DNA of 16,084 nt from JBCBWG01 sp964579305 (GCA_964579305.1 CAZOGY010000086.1:1-16084), one strand, 5' to 3'. Shown: positions 1 to 7,729, numbered from the stretch's first letter. Notes: generated by a model from the sequence alone, not told the origin. Made by a program: numbers and translations.

Positions 1-467
1 CGGTACTTCACGGCTGTGATGAACTCGCTGAAGGCTTCGCACCAGACGAGGACGGTGTCGTATTGTTCGATGTCGACGCCGGCGGGGACGTCGAGGATGA
101 AGCCGTTGAAGGTTTTGATGTCGCCAAGGCGTTTGGCCTGGTCTTTGACTTTCAGGAATTCGGCTTCGTCTTCGACAAAACCTTTGACCAGATAGAGCTT
201 ATAGTCCGGGCCCGGCGCGAGGCGGCCCATGTGCACGATTTTGTCGGCGCTGACGCTGATCGTGCCCTCGCCCCAGTGCAGGAAGTCACTGCCTTTGAGG
301 TCGCGGGTGAGCGTTGCCTTGTACTGGGCGGCCTGGGCCGTGCGCTCCAGCATGGCCTGGTCCGGCGCTGGCGGTGCGGTCAGGATCGGCAAGAAATAAA
401 CGCCGAGCGCGAAACCAACAGCGAGCATGGCGCCGTGGGTCAGCAAAAGGACGATCCAGCGGAACAT
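1..467 (-). CDS. Membrane-anchored DM13-domain protein, partial (C-terminus off the window)
   Basis: Reading begins at ATG 467 and runs off the left edge after 155 complete residues. A GGAGG ribosome site lies 6 bases ahead of the ATG. Residues 4-29 form a hydrophobic signal anchor with no obvious cleavage site. About 50-155 match a DM13 domain: a GEGTISV strand near 66-72, a DYKLYLVKG core near 88-96, an NGFILDVP strand near 121-128, and the VWCEAF motif with the family's conserved cysteine at 143. DM13 domains are predicted to be redox or electron-transfer modules on the outer side of the membrane, so the domain should face the periplasm. The gene lies 166 bases downstream of the PQQ dehydrogenase on the same strand. 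The domain looks nearly finished, so the stop is probably just beyond base 1. Family call is good; the redox role is inferred from the family. Confidence 0.8.
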   Translation of the reverse strand, partial: MFRWIVLLLTHGAMLAVGFALGVYFLPILTAPPAPDQAMLERTAQAAQYKATLTRDLKGSDFLHWGEGTISVSADKIVHMGRLAPGPDYKLYLVKGFVEDEAEFLKVKDQAKRLGDIKTFNGFILDVPAGVDIEQYDTVLVWCEAFSEFITAVKY

Positions 468-503
468 CAGGGCCTCCAATGCAAAGGTCGCGACGTACAT
501 TTG

Positions 504-528
504 GGGCCGCACTGGTGGTGCGCGGCCC
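504..528. other. Intergenic stem-loop between the DM13 and PQQ dehydrogenase genes
   Basis: GGGCC (504-508) pairs with GGCCC (524-528) and GCAC (509-512) with GTGC (518-521), leaving a 2-base bulge and a 5-base loop. It lies in the 166-base spacer, downstream of the dehydrogenase stop and upstream of the DM13 start. No T-run follows on the transcribed strand, so it is not a standard rho-independent terminator. It could stabilise or process the mRNA. Confidence 0.35.
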
Positions 529-633
529 TTGAGCACGAAGCGATCATGTCAGAAGGCTGTGACGCTGCCGTGTCGGCTCGCGCAGGCGACATCATTCGCG
601 TGCGCGCGTGTCGTTTTTGTCAGATCGGCCCGG

Positions 634-1770
634 TCACTGGGCCTGTGCCGGCGTCAGGCGCAAGAGGCGGGCGCCATCGCCATCTTCGAGCACCCAAATC
701 GCACCACCGGGGCCCTGTTCGACTTCGCGGACCCGCTCGCCCCATTCAAAGCGTTCAGCCTCGCTTGCGGTTTCACCATCAATGTCAACGCGGATCAGCG
801 CGCGTGAGGACAGGCCGCCCATGAAGCCGTCGCCTTTCCAATCGCGGAACATCTCGCCGGAATAGAGGACGAAGCCGGCCGGGGAAATGGCGGGGACCCA
901 GTATGCCTTGGGCGCTTCGAATTCGGGGCGGGTGTCATGGTCGGGGATGGGGATGCCAGAGTAATTGTCGCCATTGGAGACGACCGGCCAGCCGTAGTTC
1001 ACGCCCTTTTTGATCAGGTTCAATTCGTCGCCGTGGCGCGGGCCCATTTCGTGCGACCAGAGCCGGCCCTGGCTATCAAATGCGATGCCGAGCAGGTTGC
1101 GGTGGCCGGTTGACCAAAAGGTGCGGGCCAGTTCGCCCTTGTCCTGCCAAGGGTTGTCAGATGGGACCGAGCCGTCATCGTTCAGGCGAATGATTTTGCC
1201 GAGGCTCAGGTCGAATTCCTGCGCGGGGTACTGCTTCTGGCGGTCGCCGGAGGTGATGAACAGCATGCCATCGGGCCCGAATGCGATGCGGTGGCTATAG
1301 TGGCCGCGCCCCGGCATCTTGGGCTCTTGCGTCCAAATCTTGGTCTGGCTGGTTAGTTTCGGCGTCTCGCCGGACCGGTCGAGTTTGGCGCGGACCACAA
1401 CGGCGCCGAAAGTCTGGCCGCCGTCGAGCGTTTCCGCGCTGGAAATGTAGACGAGATTGTTCTCAGCAAATTTGGGGTGGAGCACGACATCGCCAAGACC
1501 GCCCTGTCCACCGTAGGCGACTTTCCAGACACCGCTGACTTCGCTTTTTTGGCCGTCGCGGGTGACGATGAAGAGCTTGCCGGGTTTCGTTGTGACCAGA
1601 GCCGTGCCGTTCGGCAGGAACGTCATCGCCCATGGCTCTTCAAATCGCGCCACCGGTTCGGCCGCAAGGGTCGTGCCCTTTTTGCTTTGGATTTGAAACG
1701 TTTGCGCTTGAGCCGTCGCGCCTATCGCCAACATCCCGACGACGACGGCAAGCTTGAAAATGTGGCGCAT
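634..1770 (-). CDS. Secreted PQQ-dependent sugar dehydrogenase (soluble aldose dehydrogenase type)
   Basis: This 378-residue protein belongs to the soluble glucose / aldose sugar dehydrogenase family (YliI-like). These proteins oxidise aldoses to lactones in the periplasm using pyrroloquinoline quinone and calcium. ATG 1770 is chosen because a GGAGG site sits just upstream and a signal peptide follows directly (residues 1-22, predicted cut after ATAQA). A longer reading to 1824 would put 18 unconvincing residues ahead of that signal. Family motifs are present: GHYSHRIAFGPDG (156-168, with the conserved His160-Arg161), TGHRN (221-225), and HEMGPRHGDELN followed by GVNYGWP (240-262). These outline the cofactor and calcium site of the six-bladed propeller. 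The length is normal and no break is seen. It is followed by the DM13 gene and preceded by the DUF2189 gene on the same strand. The exact sugar substrate cannot be read from the sequence. Confidence 0.9.
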   Translation of the reverse strand: MRHIFKLAVVVGMLAIGATAQAQTFQIQSKKGTTLAAEPVARFEEPWAMTFLPNGTALVTTKPGKLFIVTRDGQKSEVSGVWKVAYGGQGGLGDVVLHPKFAENNLVYISSAETLDGGQTFGAVVVRAKLDRSGETPKLTSQTKIWTQEPKMPGRGHYSHRIAFGPDGMLFITSGDRQKQYPAQEFDLSLGKIIRLNDDGSVPSDNPWQDKGELARTFWSTGHRNLLGIAFDSQGRLWSHEMGPRHGDELNLIKKGVNYGWPVVSNGDNYSGIPIPDHDTRPEFEAPKAYWVPAISPAGFVLYSGEMFRDWKGDGFMGGLSSRALIRVDIDGETASEAERFEWGERVREVEQGPGGAIWVLEDGDGARLLRLTPAQAQ

Positions 1771-1911
1771 CGCACCCTCCGCCCTGAATGGAACTGCGCT
1801 GACGTAACGCAAACAGCGGCGCATCGTTCCTATGGCCCGGCCAGGACAGCGTCGCGGCTTCGTGCGCCTGTTGTTTGTGGGCCTGTTCGACGGTGGGTAG
1901 CCGATGTCCGG

Positions 1912-2688
1912 TTAGCTGGCGACGGCGCTTCGATAGAGGTGCCAACTTGCGTGCCCGATGAGCGGCAAGGTGATCAGCAGGCCGAGAAACCCTGGCACAA
2001 GGGCGAGGGCCGTGACCACGCCGATGAACGCGCACCAAATGAGCATCGTCAAAGGGTTTTTCATCACGAGGCGCACGCTTGTCGTGATTGCCGTGACGAA
2101 ATCAACGTCGCGGTCAAAAAGCATCGGGTAGGTCACCACCGAAATCGAAAATATGATGGCTGCAATGACGGCACCGGTGAGATTTCCGACAACGAGAAAT
2201 GTCCAACCCTGCGGTGTGGTGAATATCTCGTCGATAATATCCCAACTTAGATTTTCAAACCCCATCATTGAAAGAAACAGGATTGCGGCGTAGTCGACCC
2301 ACATGAAAAAAGTGAAGCCGGTGATCAATGCCATCCAGCGCAAATCACGATTGACCGAATTGCGGATGGCGGCGGTAACAGCGCCCCAGGACAAGGGCTG
2401 GCCGCGTTCCATCAGATCGCTTGCGGAATAAAACCCCACGCTTGCGAACGGAGCGATCAAGGCAAAGCCCATGGCGACCGGATAAGCCAGGTAGTAAAGC
2501 TCGAAAACAAACAACAGCGCCAGGATCAGCCAGCCGCCAAGAACGTAGGTGCCGGCGACGGCGAGGCCATACTGCGGCGCGGCGCGGAAGTCCCGCCAAC
2601 CTGCAGCTAAAACGGCCAGTAGATCCGATGTCGACAGCTTGGCGACCTCGGGCCACCTGTTGACGGTTGCGAGATCCTTGCTGGCCAT
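1912..2688 (-). CDS. DUF2189 integral membrane protein
   Basis: A 258-residue predicted inner-membrane protein of the DUF2189 family, which is common in alphaproteobacteria and has no established function. ATG 2688 is preferred over an upstream in-frame ATG (2703) because GGGAGG lies directly before it. The N-terminal cytoplasmic segment contains the family signature near 28-42 (AAGWRDFRAAPQYGL). Hydrophobic helices follow at about 43-62, 66-90, 117-143, 163-187 and 212-248 (the last long enough for two). The C-terminal PLIGHASWHLYR motif (242-253) is also typical. It lies 141 bases upstream of the PQQ dehydrogenase on the same strand and is divergent from ridA. Whether it shares a transcript with the dehydrogenase is unknown. 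Family call is firm; function is unknown. Confidence 0.85.
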   Translation of the reverse strand: MASKDLATVNRWPEVAKLSTSDLLAVLAAGWRDFRAAPQYGLAVAGTYVLGGWLILALLFVFELYYLAYPVAMGFALIAPFASVGFYSASDLMERGQPLSWGAVTAAIRNSVNRDLRWMALITGFTFFMWVDYAAILFLSMMGFENLSWDIIDEIFTTPQGWTFLVVGNLTGAVIAAIIFSISVVTYPMLFDRDVDFVTAITTSVRLVMKNPLTMLIWCAFIGVVTALALVPGFLGLLITLPLIGHASWHLYRSAVAS

Positions 2689-2886
2689 CGTTGCCTCCCA
2701 CACGGGTTTTATCGTTGCGGCATTTTGGCATTTTTGCCCCCTGCCGGCCTGCGCTGCAACTGGGTCTCAAGAGGTGCGTGCGGACGGCACCGGCAAGCGT
2801 GACTGGGCGTGGGCGGTGTTTGGCGATTGCCCGTTTTGAGGCTCATGACTACGGTCGCGCTCACATCATCATTGAGAGGGGTCGCC

Positions 2887-3267
2887 ATGAAAACCGCGAT
2901 TGAAGCTGCACCGCTGAAGGCTGTCGGGCCTTATTCGCTGGCCATTGAGGCTGGTGGCTTTGTGCATTGCTCGGGTCAGATCCATCTCGATCCGGCGACG
3001 GGGACGTTGGTTGAGGGCGATATCGCCACGCAGACGCGCCAGTGCATGGAGAACCTGAAAACCGTTCTGGCCGGGGCCGGGCTCGACTTTTCCGATGTCG
3101 TGAAATGCGTCGTGTTCCTGGTCGACATGGGCGATTTTGGCGAGGTCAATAAGGTCTACGAGACCTACATGACGGATCCGGCGCCGGCCCGGTCTTGCAT
3201 CCAGGTTGCTGGGCTTCCGCTTGGCGCACGTGTCGAAGTGGAGTGCGTGGCCAAGACGCGCGTCTGA
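2887..3267 (+). CDS. ridA: RidA family protein (YjgF/UK114, imine/enamine deaminase)
   Basis: A 126-residue protein of the RidA family, cytoplasmic trimers that hydrolyse reactive enamine / imine intermediates such as 2-aminoacrylate released by PLP enzymes. The start at ATG 2887 has a GAGAGGGG site 5 bases upstream; an in-frame extension upstream to 2809 shows no family similarity. Features seen: APLKAVGPYS at the N-terminus (8-17), HCSGQI (27-32), a TRQCMENLK helix (50-58), and PARSCIQVAGLP (100-111). The last contains the catalytic arginine (Arg102) that binds the substrate carboxylate. Glu119 in VEVECVA is also conserved. The arginine is kept, so the protein should be a true deaminase-type member. 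It stands alone, divergent from the DUF2189 gene and 424 bases before sucC. Confidence 0.9.
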   Translation: MKTAIEAAPLKAVGPYSLAIEAGGFVHCSGQIHLDPATGTLVEGDIATQTRQCMENLKTVLAGAGLDFSDVVKCVVFLVDMGDFGEVNKVYETYMTDPAPARSCIQVAGLPLGARVEVECVAKTRV

Positions 3268-3691
3268 TGGAGCCCGCCAGATCGCGGCAGCCCGGATGAT
3301 CCCATACAATCGGTCCGTTGCAGGCCGCCGCGCGGGGGAGGGTGCGGGGATGCGGCGGCCTGCCGGGGAGGGCCGGGAGTGAAACGGCCTGACACGAAGG
3401 TGGCTGGCTGATCCCGATGACGCAAATCGCTTTTTTATCAACGGCGTGCAACAGCCTGTGAGGGCTGCGTGAGCAATGCACGAGTGGCGTTTCGGACGTC
3501 CAGTGACGGTCGTGGCTTTCGCGCAACTTTCGGCGAGTTGTGCCGTGCAGCAAAAGCGGGCTACCAGTGCGGCCACGTCCCTGCGGCGTCCTGGCACGGC
3601 TGCTGGCTGCGGTCGCGCGCCCTGAAGCGCGTGCAGCCCTGGCTGACCGGTCACGGCCCCTTCCGTCCGCACTCCATCCGAGGACTGCCCG
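3268..3691. other. Gene-free stretch between ridA and sucC
   Basis: This 424-base GC-rich stretch holds no reading frame I would defend. It contains a strong dyad at 3320-3363 (listed separately), a short CAGCC / GGCTG hairpin around 3450-3465, and the sucC ribosome site (GAGG near 3681). I do not recognise a known riboswitch or leader motif. In many alphaproteobacteria mdh lies just upstream of sucC; it is absent here. Confidence 0.5.
3320..3363. repeat. 12-bp perfect inverted repeat with G-rich loop
   Basis: GCAGGCCGCCGC (3320-3331) and its exact reverse complement (3352-3363) flank a 20-base loop made of G-runs. It sits 52 bases after the ridA stop. It could end ridA transcription, but there is no T-run on either side. 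More G-runs follow at 3365-3376. Confidence 0.6.
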
Positions 3692-4891
3692 ATGAACATT
3701 CACGAATACCAGGCCAAGGAACTCTACCGGCAGTATGGCGTCCCGACCGGCACCGGGTTTGCCGCGTTCTCGGTCGATGAGGCCGTCGAAGCCGCCAACA
3801 AGCTTCCTGGGCCGCTCTGGGTGGTGAAAGCGCAGATCCATGCCGGCGGGCGCGGCAAGGGCCACTTCAAGGAGCCTGAGGCGGGCGAAAAAGGCGGCGT
3901 TCGGCTTGCCAAATCCGTTGAAGAAGTCCGCGAGTTTGCCGAGCAAATGCTGGGCAAGACGCTTGTCACGATCCAGACCGGTGACGCTGGCCGGCTCGTG
4001 CGCCGCCTCTACATTGAAGACGGCTCCAATATCGAACGTGAGCTGTATCTTTCGATGGTGGTCGACCGCGAAACATCGCGGGTCTCGTTCATCGCCTCGA
4101 CGGAAGGCGGCATGGACATTGAAGCGGTCGCACACGATACGCCTGAAAAGATCCTGACCTTCAGTGTCGACCCGGCCTCGGGCATCCAGCCGTTCCACGG
4201 CCGCAAGATCGCTTACGCGCTCGGGCTGGAAGGTGCGCAGATCAAGCAGTGCACCAACATGATCGGCAATCTCTATAAAATGTTCACCGAGAAGGACATG
4301 AGCCTTCTGGAGATCAACCCGCTGATTGTTACCGACACGGGCGATCTAAAAGCGCTTGACGGCAAAATGGATTTCGACGGCAACGCGCTTTACCGGCATC
4401 CAGAGATCATGGAATTCCGCGATCTCGATGAGGAAGACCCAGCGGAAATCGAGGCGTCAAAGCACGATCTCGCGTTCATCAAATTGGACGGCAACATCGG
4501 CTGCCTGGTCAATGGCGCAGGCCTTGCGATGGCGACGCTGGATATCATTCAGCTTTACGGCGAGAGCCCCGCGAACTTCCTTGATGTTGGCGGTTCGGCG
4601 CCCAAAGAGCGGGTCCAGGCCGCGTTCGAAATCATTCTGCGCGATCCGGCGGTCAAGGGCATTCTGGTCAACATTTTCGGCGGGATCATGCGTTGCGATA
4701 TCATCGCAGAGGGCGTGATTGCGGCATCGAAAGAGCTTGGCGTGAAGGTGCCGCTGGTTGTTCGTCTGGAAGGCACGAACGTGGATCTGGGCAAGCAGAT
4801 CCTGGCCGAAAGCGGGCTGCAGATCATCCCGGCCGACGACCTGGCCGACGCCGCCAAGAAAATCACCGACGCCGTCAAGGCAGCGGCCTGA
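3692..4891 (+). CDS. sucC: Succinyl-CoA synthetase (ADP-forming) beta subunit
   Basis: This 399-residue beta subunit forms the nucleotide-binding half of the TCA-cycle enzyme that interconverts succinyl-CoA and succinate with substrate-level phosphorylation. The N-terminal ATP-grasp domain starts MNIHEYQAKELY and includes Lys46 and GGRGK (52-56) of the nucleotide site. The metal-binding residues appear as Asn209 in LLEINPL and Asp223 in ALDGKMDFD. The C-terminal CoA-ligase domain carries NGAGLAM (274-280), FLDVGG (296-301) and NIFGGI (327-332), which contacts the alpha subunit active site. Length and motifs are full. The ATG has GAGG about 8 bases upstream. sucD follows after 37 bases, so the two are co-transcribed. 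The genes often linked to them (mdh upstream, sucA downstream) are absent. Confidence 0.97.
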   Translation: MNIHEYQAKELYRQYGVPTGTGFAAFSVDEAVEAANKLPGPLWVVKAQIHAGGRGKGHFKEPEAGEKGGVRLAKSVEEVREFAEQMLGKTLVTIQTGDAGRLVRRLYIEDGSNIERELYLSMVVDRETSRVSFIASTEGGMDIEAVAHDTPEKILTFSVDPASGIQPFHGRKIAYALGLEGAQIKQCTNMIGNLYKMFTEKDMSLLEINPLIVTDTGDLKALDGKMDFDGNALYRHPEIMEFRDLDEEDPAEIEASKHDLAFIKLDGNIGCLVNGAGLAMATLDIIQLYGESPANFLDVGGSAPKERVQAAFEIILRDPAVKGILVNIFGGIMRCDIIAEGVIAASKELGVKVPLVVRLEGTNVDLGKQILAESGLQIIPADDLADAAKKITDAVKAAA

Positions 4892-4928
4892 GGCTCCAAC
4901 GCAGGCACCGACCCGAGGATACAGACTG

Positions 4929-5828
4929 ATGGCCATACTCGTTGACAGCAATACCAAGGTGATCTGCCAGGGCTTTACCGGCTCGCAAGGCACGTTCCAC
5001 ACCCAACAGGCCCGCAAATACGGCACCAAAGTCGTTGGCGGCGTCACGCCGGGCAAAGGCGGTACGAAGCATCCGGCGGAGGACCTCGCCGACGTGCCGA
5101 TCTTTGACACTGTTCTTGATGCCAAACAGGCGACTGGCTGCAACGCCACGTCGATTTATGTGCCGCCGCCATTCGCGGCCGACGCCATTCTTGAGGCGAT
5201 CGACGCAGAAATCCCGCTCATCATTTGCATCACCGAGGGCATTCCCGTGATGGATATGATCAAGGTCAAGCGCGCGCTTGACGGCTCGTATTGCCGTCTC
5301 ATCGGGCCCAACTGCCCTGGCGTGCTGACGCCTGAACAGTGCAAGATCGGCATTATGCCGGGCAACATCTTTCAAAAGGGGCGCGTTGGCATCGTTTCGC
5401 GCTCTGGCACGCTGACCTATGAAGCGGTCAAACAGACTTCGGATGTTGGGCTTGGTCAGTCGACGGCGGTCGGTATCGGCGGTGACCCGGTCAAGGGCAC
5501 CGAGTTCATCGATATGCTTGAGATGTTTCTGGCGGACCCGGAAACCGACGCGATCATCATGATTGGCGAGATCGGCGGCTCGGCTGAGGAAGACGCTGCC
5601 GAATTCATCAAGCGCGAAGCCGCCAAAGGCCGCAAGAAGCCGATGGCGGGCTTTATCGCGGGCGTTTCCGCGCCTCCGGGACGGCGGATGGGCCACGCTG
5701 GCGCCATCGTGGCCGGCGGCAAAGGGGATGCTGGGTCCAAGATTGCCGCGATGGAGGCAGCCGGGATCAAGGTTGCAGACAGCCCGGCGAGCCTTGGCAC
5801 CACTTTGCAAGCGGCGATCGCCGGTTAA
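4929..5828 (+). CDS. sucD: Succinyl-CoA synthetase (ADP-forming) alpha subunit
   Basis: The 299-residue alpha subunit carries the CoA site and the histidine that is phosphorylated during catalysis. ATG 4929 gives the canonical start (MAILVDSNTKV) with GAGGA about 9 bases upstream; the frame stays open back into sucC but that part is not conserved. The Rossmann-type CoA-binding domain shows GFTGSQGT (15-22). A second domain shows SRSGTLTYE (158-166) and GIGGDP (182-187). The active-site loop GRRMGHAGAI (251-260) has the phosphorylated His256. Length is normal. It lies 37 bases after sucC and is followed by a strong terminator at 5865-5896. The operon therefore ends here rather than continuing into sucA and sucB. 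Confidence 0.97.
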   Translation: MAILVDSNTKVICQGFTGSQGTFHTQQARKYGTKVVGGVTPGKGGTKHPAEDLADVPIFDTVLDAKQATGCNATSIYVPPPFAADAILEAIDAEIPLIICITEGIPVMDMIKVKRALDGSYCRLIGPNCPGVLTPEQCKIGIMPGNIFQKGRVGIVSRSGTLTYEAVKQTSDVGLGQSTAVGIGGDPVKGTEFIDMLEMFLADPETDAIIMIGEIGGSAEEDAAEFIKREAAKGRKKPMAGFIAGVSAPPGRRMGHAGAIVAGGKGDAGSKIAAMEAAGIKVADSPASLGTTLQAAIAG

Positions 5829-5864
5829 TCGAACGTTGGTTCGGTTTCGTTGAACTTAACATTG

Positions 5865-5896
5865 AAAGCTTCGCATATTATGCGGAGCTTTTTTTA
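5865..5896 (+). terminator. Rho-independent terminator of sucCD
   Basis: AAAGCTTCGCAT (5865-5876) pairs with ATGCGGAGCTTT (5880-5891) with one G-T wobble and a 3-base loop. A run of T's continues to 5895. It lies 36 bases after the sucD stop. The left arm also has A's before it, so it could act weakly in the other direction. Confidence 0.9.
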
Positions 5897-6035
5897 TTGG
5901 GGCGGCGAGATTAGTCAGACCATGGCTATTGCTTCCCATAGTCTCGATTAAAGCAAATCCTCGCTTCATTTGCCCATGTGTCGTGAGGGTGCGCGTCCTT
6001 GTTTGCGGCTTGAACGACTGCAACTCATCGAAAGC

Positions 6036-6070
6036 AAACGGGAATGTTGGTCTTTGAGGGCTTCCCGTTT
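6036..6070. repeat. 9-bp perfect inverted repeat upstream of the iron-binding-protein gene
   Basis: AAACGGGAA (6036-6044) and TTCCCGTTT (6062-6070) are exact reverse complements separated by 17 bases. The element ends 42 bases before the candidate -35 of the downstream gene. No T-run follows, so an activator or repressor site is as likely as a hairpin. It does not resemble a canonical Fur box. Confidence 0.5.
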
Positions 6071-6112
6071 CCACAGGGCTCGATAAGTCGATCAGTCGGC
6101 GGATCGTTCGCG

Positions 6113-6141
6113 TTGAACATATGGATATTTAGAGATATGGT
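6113..6141 (+). promoter_or_regulatory. Candidate sigma-70 promoter for the iron-binding-protein gene
   Basis: A TTGAAC -35 (6113-6118) and a TATGGT -10 (6136-6141) are separated by 17 bases, each matching 4 of 6 consensus positions. The predicted transcript would start near 6148, about 74 bases before the ATG at 6222. Confidence 0.4.
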
Positions 6142-6221
6142 GGGCGCTCGCCCGAATGGGCGAATGTGGTTTGCCCCTGCCAAATTTCATTGAGCAGCCG
6201 GCCTTTTAATTGGAGTTTGGT

Positions 6222-7319
6222 ATGCGAGATTTCAAAGTATGCGTGGGCGGCGTGAAACTCTTTTGTGTGATGGTGGCTTGTGTTACCGCCGCGGCGACGG
6301 CTTATGCTCAAGGCGCGCAAACAGAGCTCCAATCTCTGACCGTCTATTCCTATCGCAAGCTTGAGCGCATTGCGCCTCTGGCCCGGGTCTTTGAGCTTAG
6401 GACCGGTGTTCGGGTCAATGTCGTCTATCATAAATCCGACCTGTTGGAGCGGCTCGTCGCTGAGGGCGCACAATCTCCCGCCGATGTCCTCATCGCCAAC
6501 GATTTCGGCATTCTCGCCGATGCGAAAGACCAGGGGCTGACGCTGCCGTATTCCAGCCCTGCCATTGAAAAGAACGTGCCGGCCAAGTACCGCGATCCTG
6601 AGGGGCACTGGTTTGGGTTGACGCGTCGGATCCGCGCGATCTTCGTGTCGCGCATGCGCGTTGCGACGCCGCATCTGAACTACGAAGACTTGGCGGATCC
6701 AAAATGGCGTGGGCGGATTTGTATTCGCTCCGGCACCCACCCCTACAACGTGGCGCTCGTGGCATCGATGATCGCGCACAATGGTGAGGAAGCGGCGCGC
6801 CGTTGGTTGATCGGATTGCGTGCGAACCTGGCGCGCACGCCGACCGGAAACGATCGTGCGCAGATGAAGGCTATCCACGAAGGCGTTTGTGATGTGGCTA
6901 TCGTCAACACCTACTACATGGGTGAAAGCACGACGAACCTGAAACAGCCCGAACAACGGGCCTGGGCGCGGGATTCGCGCATCATCATGCCCAATGCGAA
7001 AGGGCGTGGCGGCCATGCCAGTGTGTCGGCAATCGCGCTTTTGAAAACGTCCAAGAAGTTGGCACTGGCGAAACAATTCATTGCTTTCATGGCCTTGCCG
7101 CAGTCACAGATCATCAATGCAACGATCAATTATGAGTATCCGTTGCGCGATACGATGGACGCCTCTCCGCTTGTCATGTCTTGGGGACGCCCTGTGTCCG
7201 ATGCTCTGGCGTTGAGCCGGGTTGCTGAGTTGCGGGACCGCGCGCGGGCCTTGATCTTGCGCGTGGGTTTTAATGAGCCGATGACGCGGAAGCTTTCCAA
7301 GCGCGCTGCCGTCGAGTAA
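6222..7319 (+). CDS. Periplasmic Fe(III)-type ABC transporter substrate-binding protein
   Basis: A 365-residue extracytoplasmic solute-binding protein of the ferric iron family (FbpA / FutA / AfuA type). ATG 6222 follows a TGGAG site; a TTG at 6210 would only add four residues. Residues 1-29 are a signal peptide ending ATAYAQ. The mature protein begins with the family's LTVYSYRK strand (39-46). It continues with TGVRVNVVY (61-69), LLERLVAEGAQSPADVLI (74-91) and WRGRICIRSGTHPYN (162-176). The NTYYMG motif (229-234) contains the paired tyrosines that bind iron in this family, and INYEYPL is at 302-308. The expected permease and ATPase genes are not beside it, so it either serves a transporter encoded elsewhere or signals instead. 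Length is typical. Binding of Fe(III) is inferred from family and the kept tyrosines. Confidence 0.85.
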   Translation: MRDFKVCVGGVKLFCVMVACVTAAATAYAQGAQTELQSLTVYSYRKLERIAPLARVFELRTGVRVNVVYHKSDLLERLVAEGAQSPADVLIANDFGILADAKDQGLTLPYSSPAIEKNVPAKYRDPEGHWFGLTRRIRAIFVSRMRVATPHLNYEDLADPKWRGRICIRSGTHPYNVALVASMIAHNGEEAARRWLIGLRANLARTPTGNDRAQMKAIHEGVCDVAIVNTYYMGESTTNLKQPEQRAWARDSRIIMPNAKGRGGHASVSAIALLKTSKKLALAKQFIAFMALPQSQIINATINYEYPLRDTMDASPLVMSWGRPVSDALALSRVAELRDRARALILRVGFNEPMTRKLSKRAAVE

Positions 7320-7368
7320 TGCGGCAAGCCTCACGGCTGCGGGCTGCGAGCTGGGGGCTGCCGGACTG

Positions 7369-7382
7369 GCGGCCCGGGCCGC
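7369..7382. repeat. 14-bp perfect palindrome
   Basis: GCGGCCCGGGCCGC reads the same on both strands. It lies 49 bases after the stop of the binding-protein gene and may form a compact hairpin, but no T-run follows. Confidence 0.45.
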
Positions 7383-7534
7383 GTTCGCCGGCTGGAATGT
7401 GAATCCGATTTGCTGCGACACGCTGAGATCGTGCCAGGGCCTTCTGCATTCTCCTGTCAAAATCTCAGCTTTTTATGCCCCCTATAGCATTCGGGTTTGG
7501 CGGGATCGCGCAAGCCAGATGCTCTTTCGTGTGG

Positions 7535-7600
7535 GAAACAGAGCAAGCTCATCCGATCTATGAACCGCAAAGCAATTCCGTAAGATCGGACACTGCTCTA
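7535..7600 (-). repeat. Degenerate intergenic repeat, copy 1
   Basis: Read on the minus strand, this segment begins TAGAGCAGTGTCCGATCTTA and ends with GGATGAGC and CTGTTTC. It aligns along its whole length with 13670-13733 on the plus strand; the first 20 bases share 16. The arms also form an imperfect dyad (AGAGCA with TGCTCT, CCGATC with GATCGG). It resembles degenerate hairpin repeats scattered between genes in Hyphomicrobiales, but that identification is from memory. Confidence 0.5.
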
Positions 7601-7629
7601 ATCGTGTGTCGGTCCGCGGTCAGGCGCGG

Positions 7630-7729
7630 NNNNNNNNNNNNNNNNNNNNNNNNNNNNNNNNNNNNNNNNNNNNNNNNNNNNNNNNNNNNNNNNNNNNNNN
7701 NNNNNNNNNNNNNNNNNNNNNNNNNNNNN
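7630..7729. other. Assembly gap (100 N)
   Basis: Exactly 100 N, a standard placeholder for a gap of unknown size. It truncates the 3' end of rimM. The translated X residues that seem to continue rimM across it have no meaning. Confidence 0.98.

Larger units (their letters stand above)
5829..6221. other. Gene-free stretch between sucD and the iron-binding-protein gene
   Basis: This 393-base stretch is less GC-rich than its surroundings. It contains the sucD terminator, a 9-bp dyad (6036-6070), a candidate promoter (6113-6141) and a small TCGCCC / GGGCGA hairpin (6149-6164). I see no convincing gene on either strand; a 72-codon frame on the minus strand (5856-6074) lacks protein character. Confidence 0.55.
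7320..7629. other. Gene-free stretch after the iron-binding-protein gene, up to the first gap
   Basis: This 310-base stretch contains a GC palindrome (7369-7382) and a repeat-like element (7535-7600). I found no convincing gene. If the scaffold order is right, trmD and rplS would be expected between here and rimM, but no trace of either protein is visible in these bases. Confidence 0.5.

Noticed and set aside
63..824. A 253-codon plus-strand frame over the left edge
   Set aside because: It overlaps the DM13 gene and the end of the PQQ dehydrogenase gene on the other strand and its product has no protein-like pattern; it is antisense.
1477..2250. A 257-codon plus-strand frame
   Set aside because: Antisense to the PQQ dehydrogenase and DUF2189 genes, which both have clear family motifs and ribosome sites.
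3146..4198. A 350-codon minus-strand frame over ridA and sucC
   Set aside because: Long only because of high GC; it lies opposite two firmly identified genes and resembles no family.
4875..5810. A 311-codon minus-strand frame opposite sucD
   Set aside because: Shadow of sucD; Arg/His-rich composition typical of the antisense strand.
7598..7729. Apparent continuation of rimM across the first gap
   Set aside because: The frame passes through 100 unknown bases of placeholder length; the residues beyond the gap cannot be assumed to belong to rimM.
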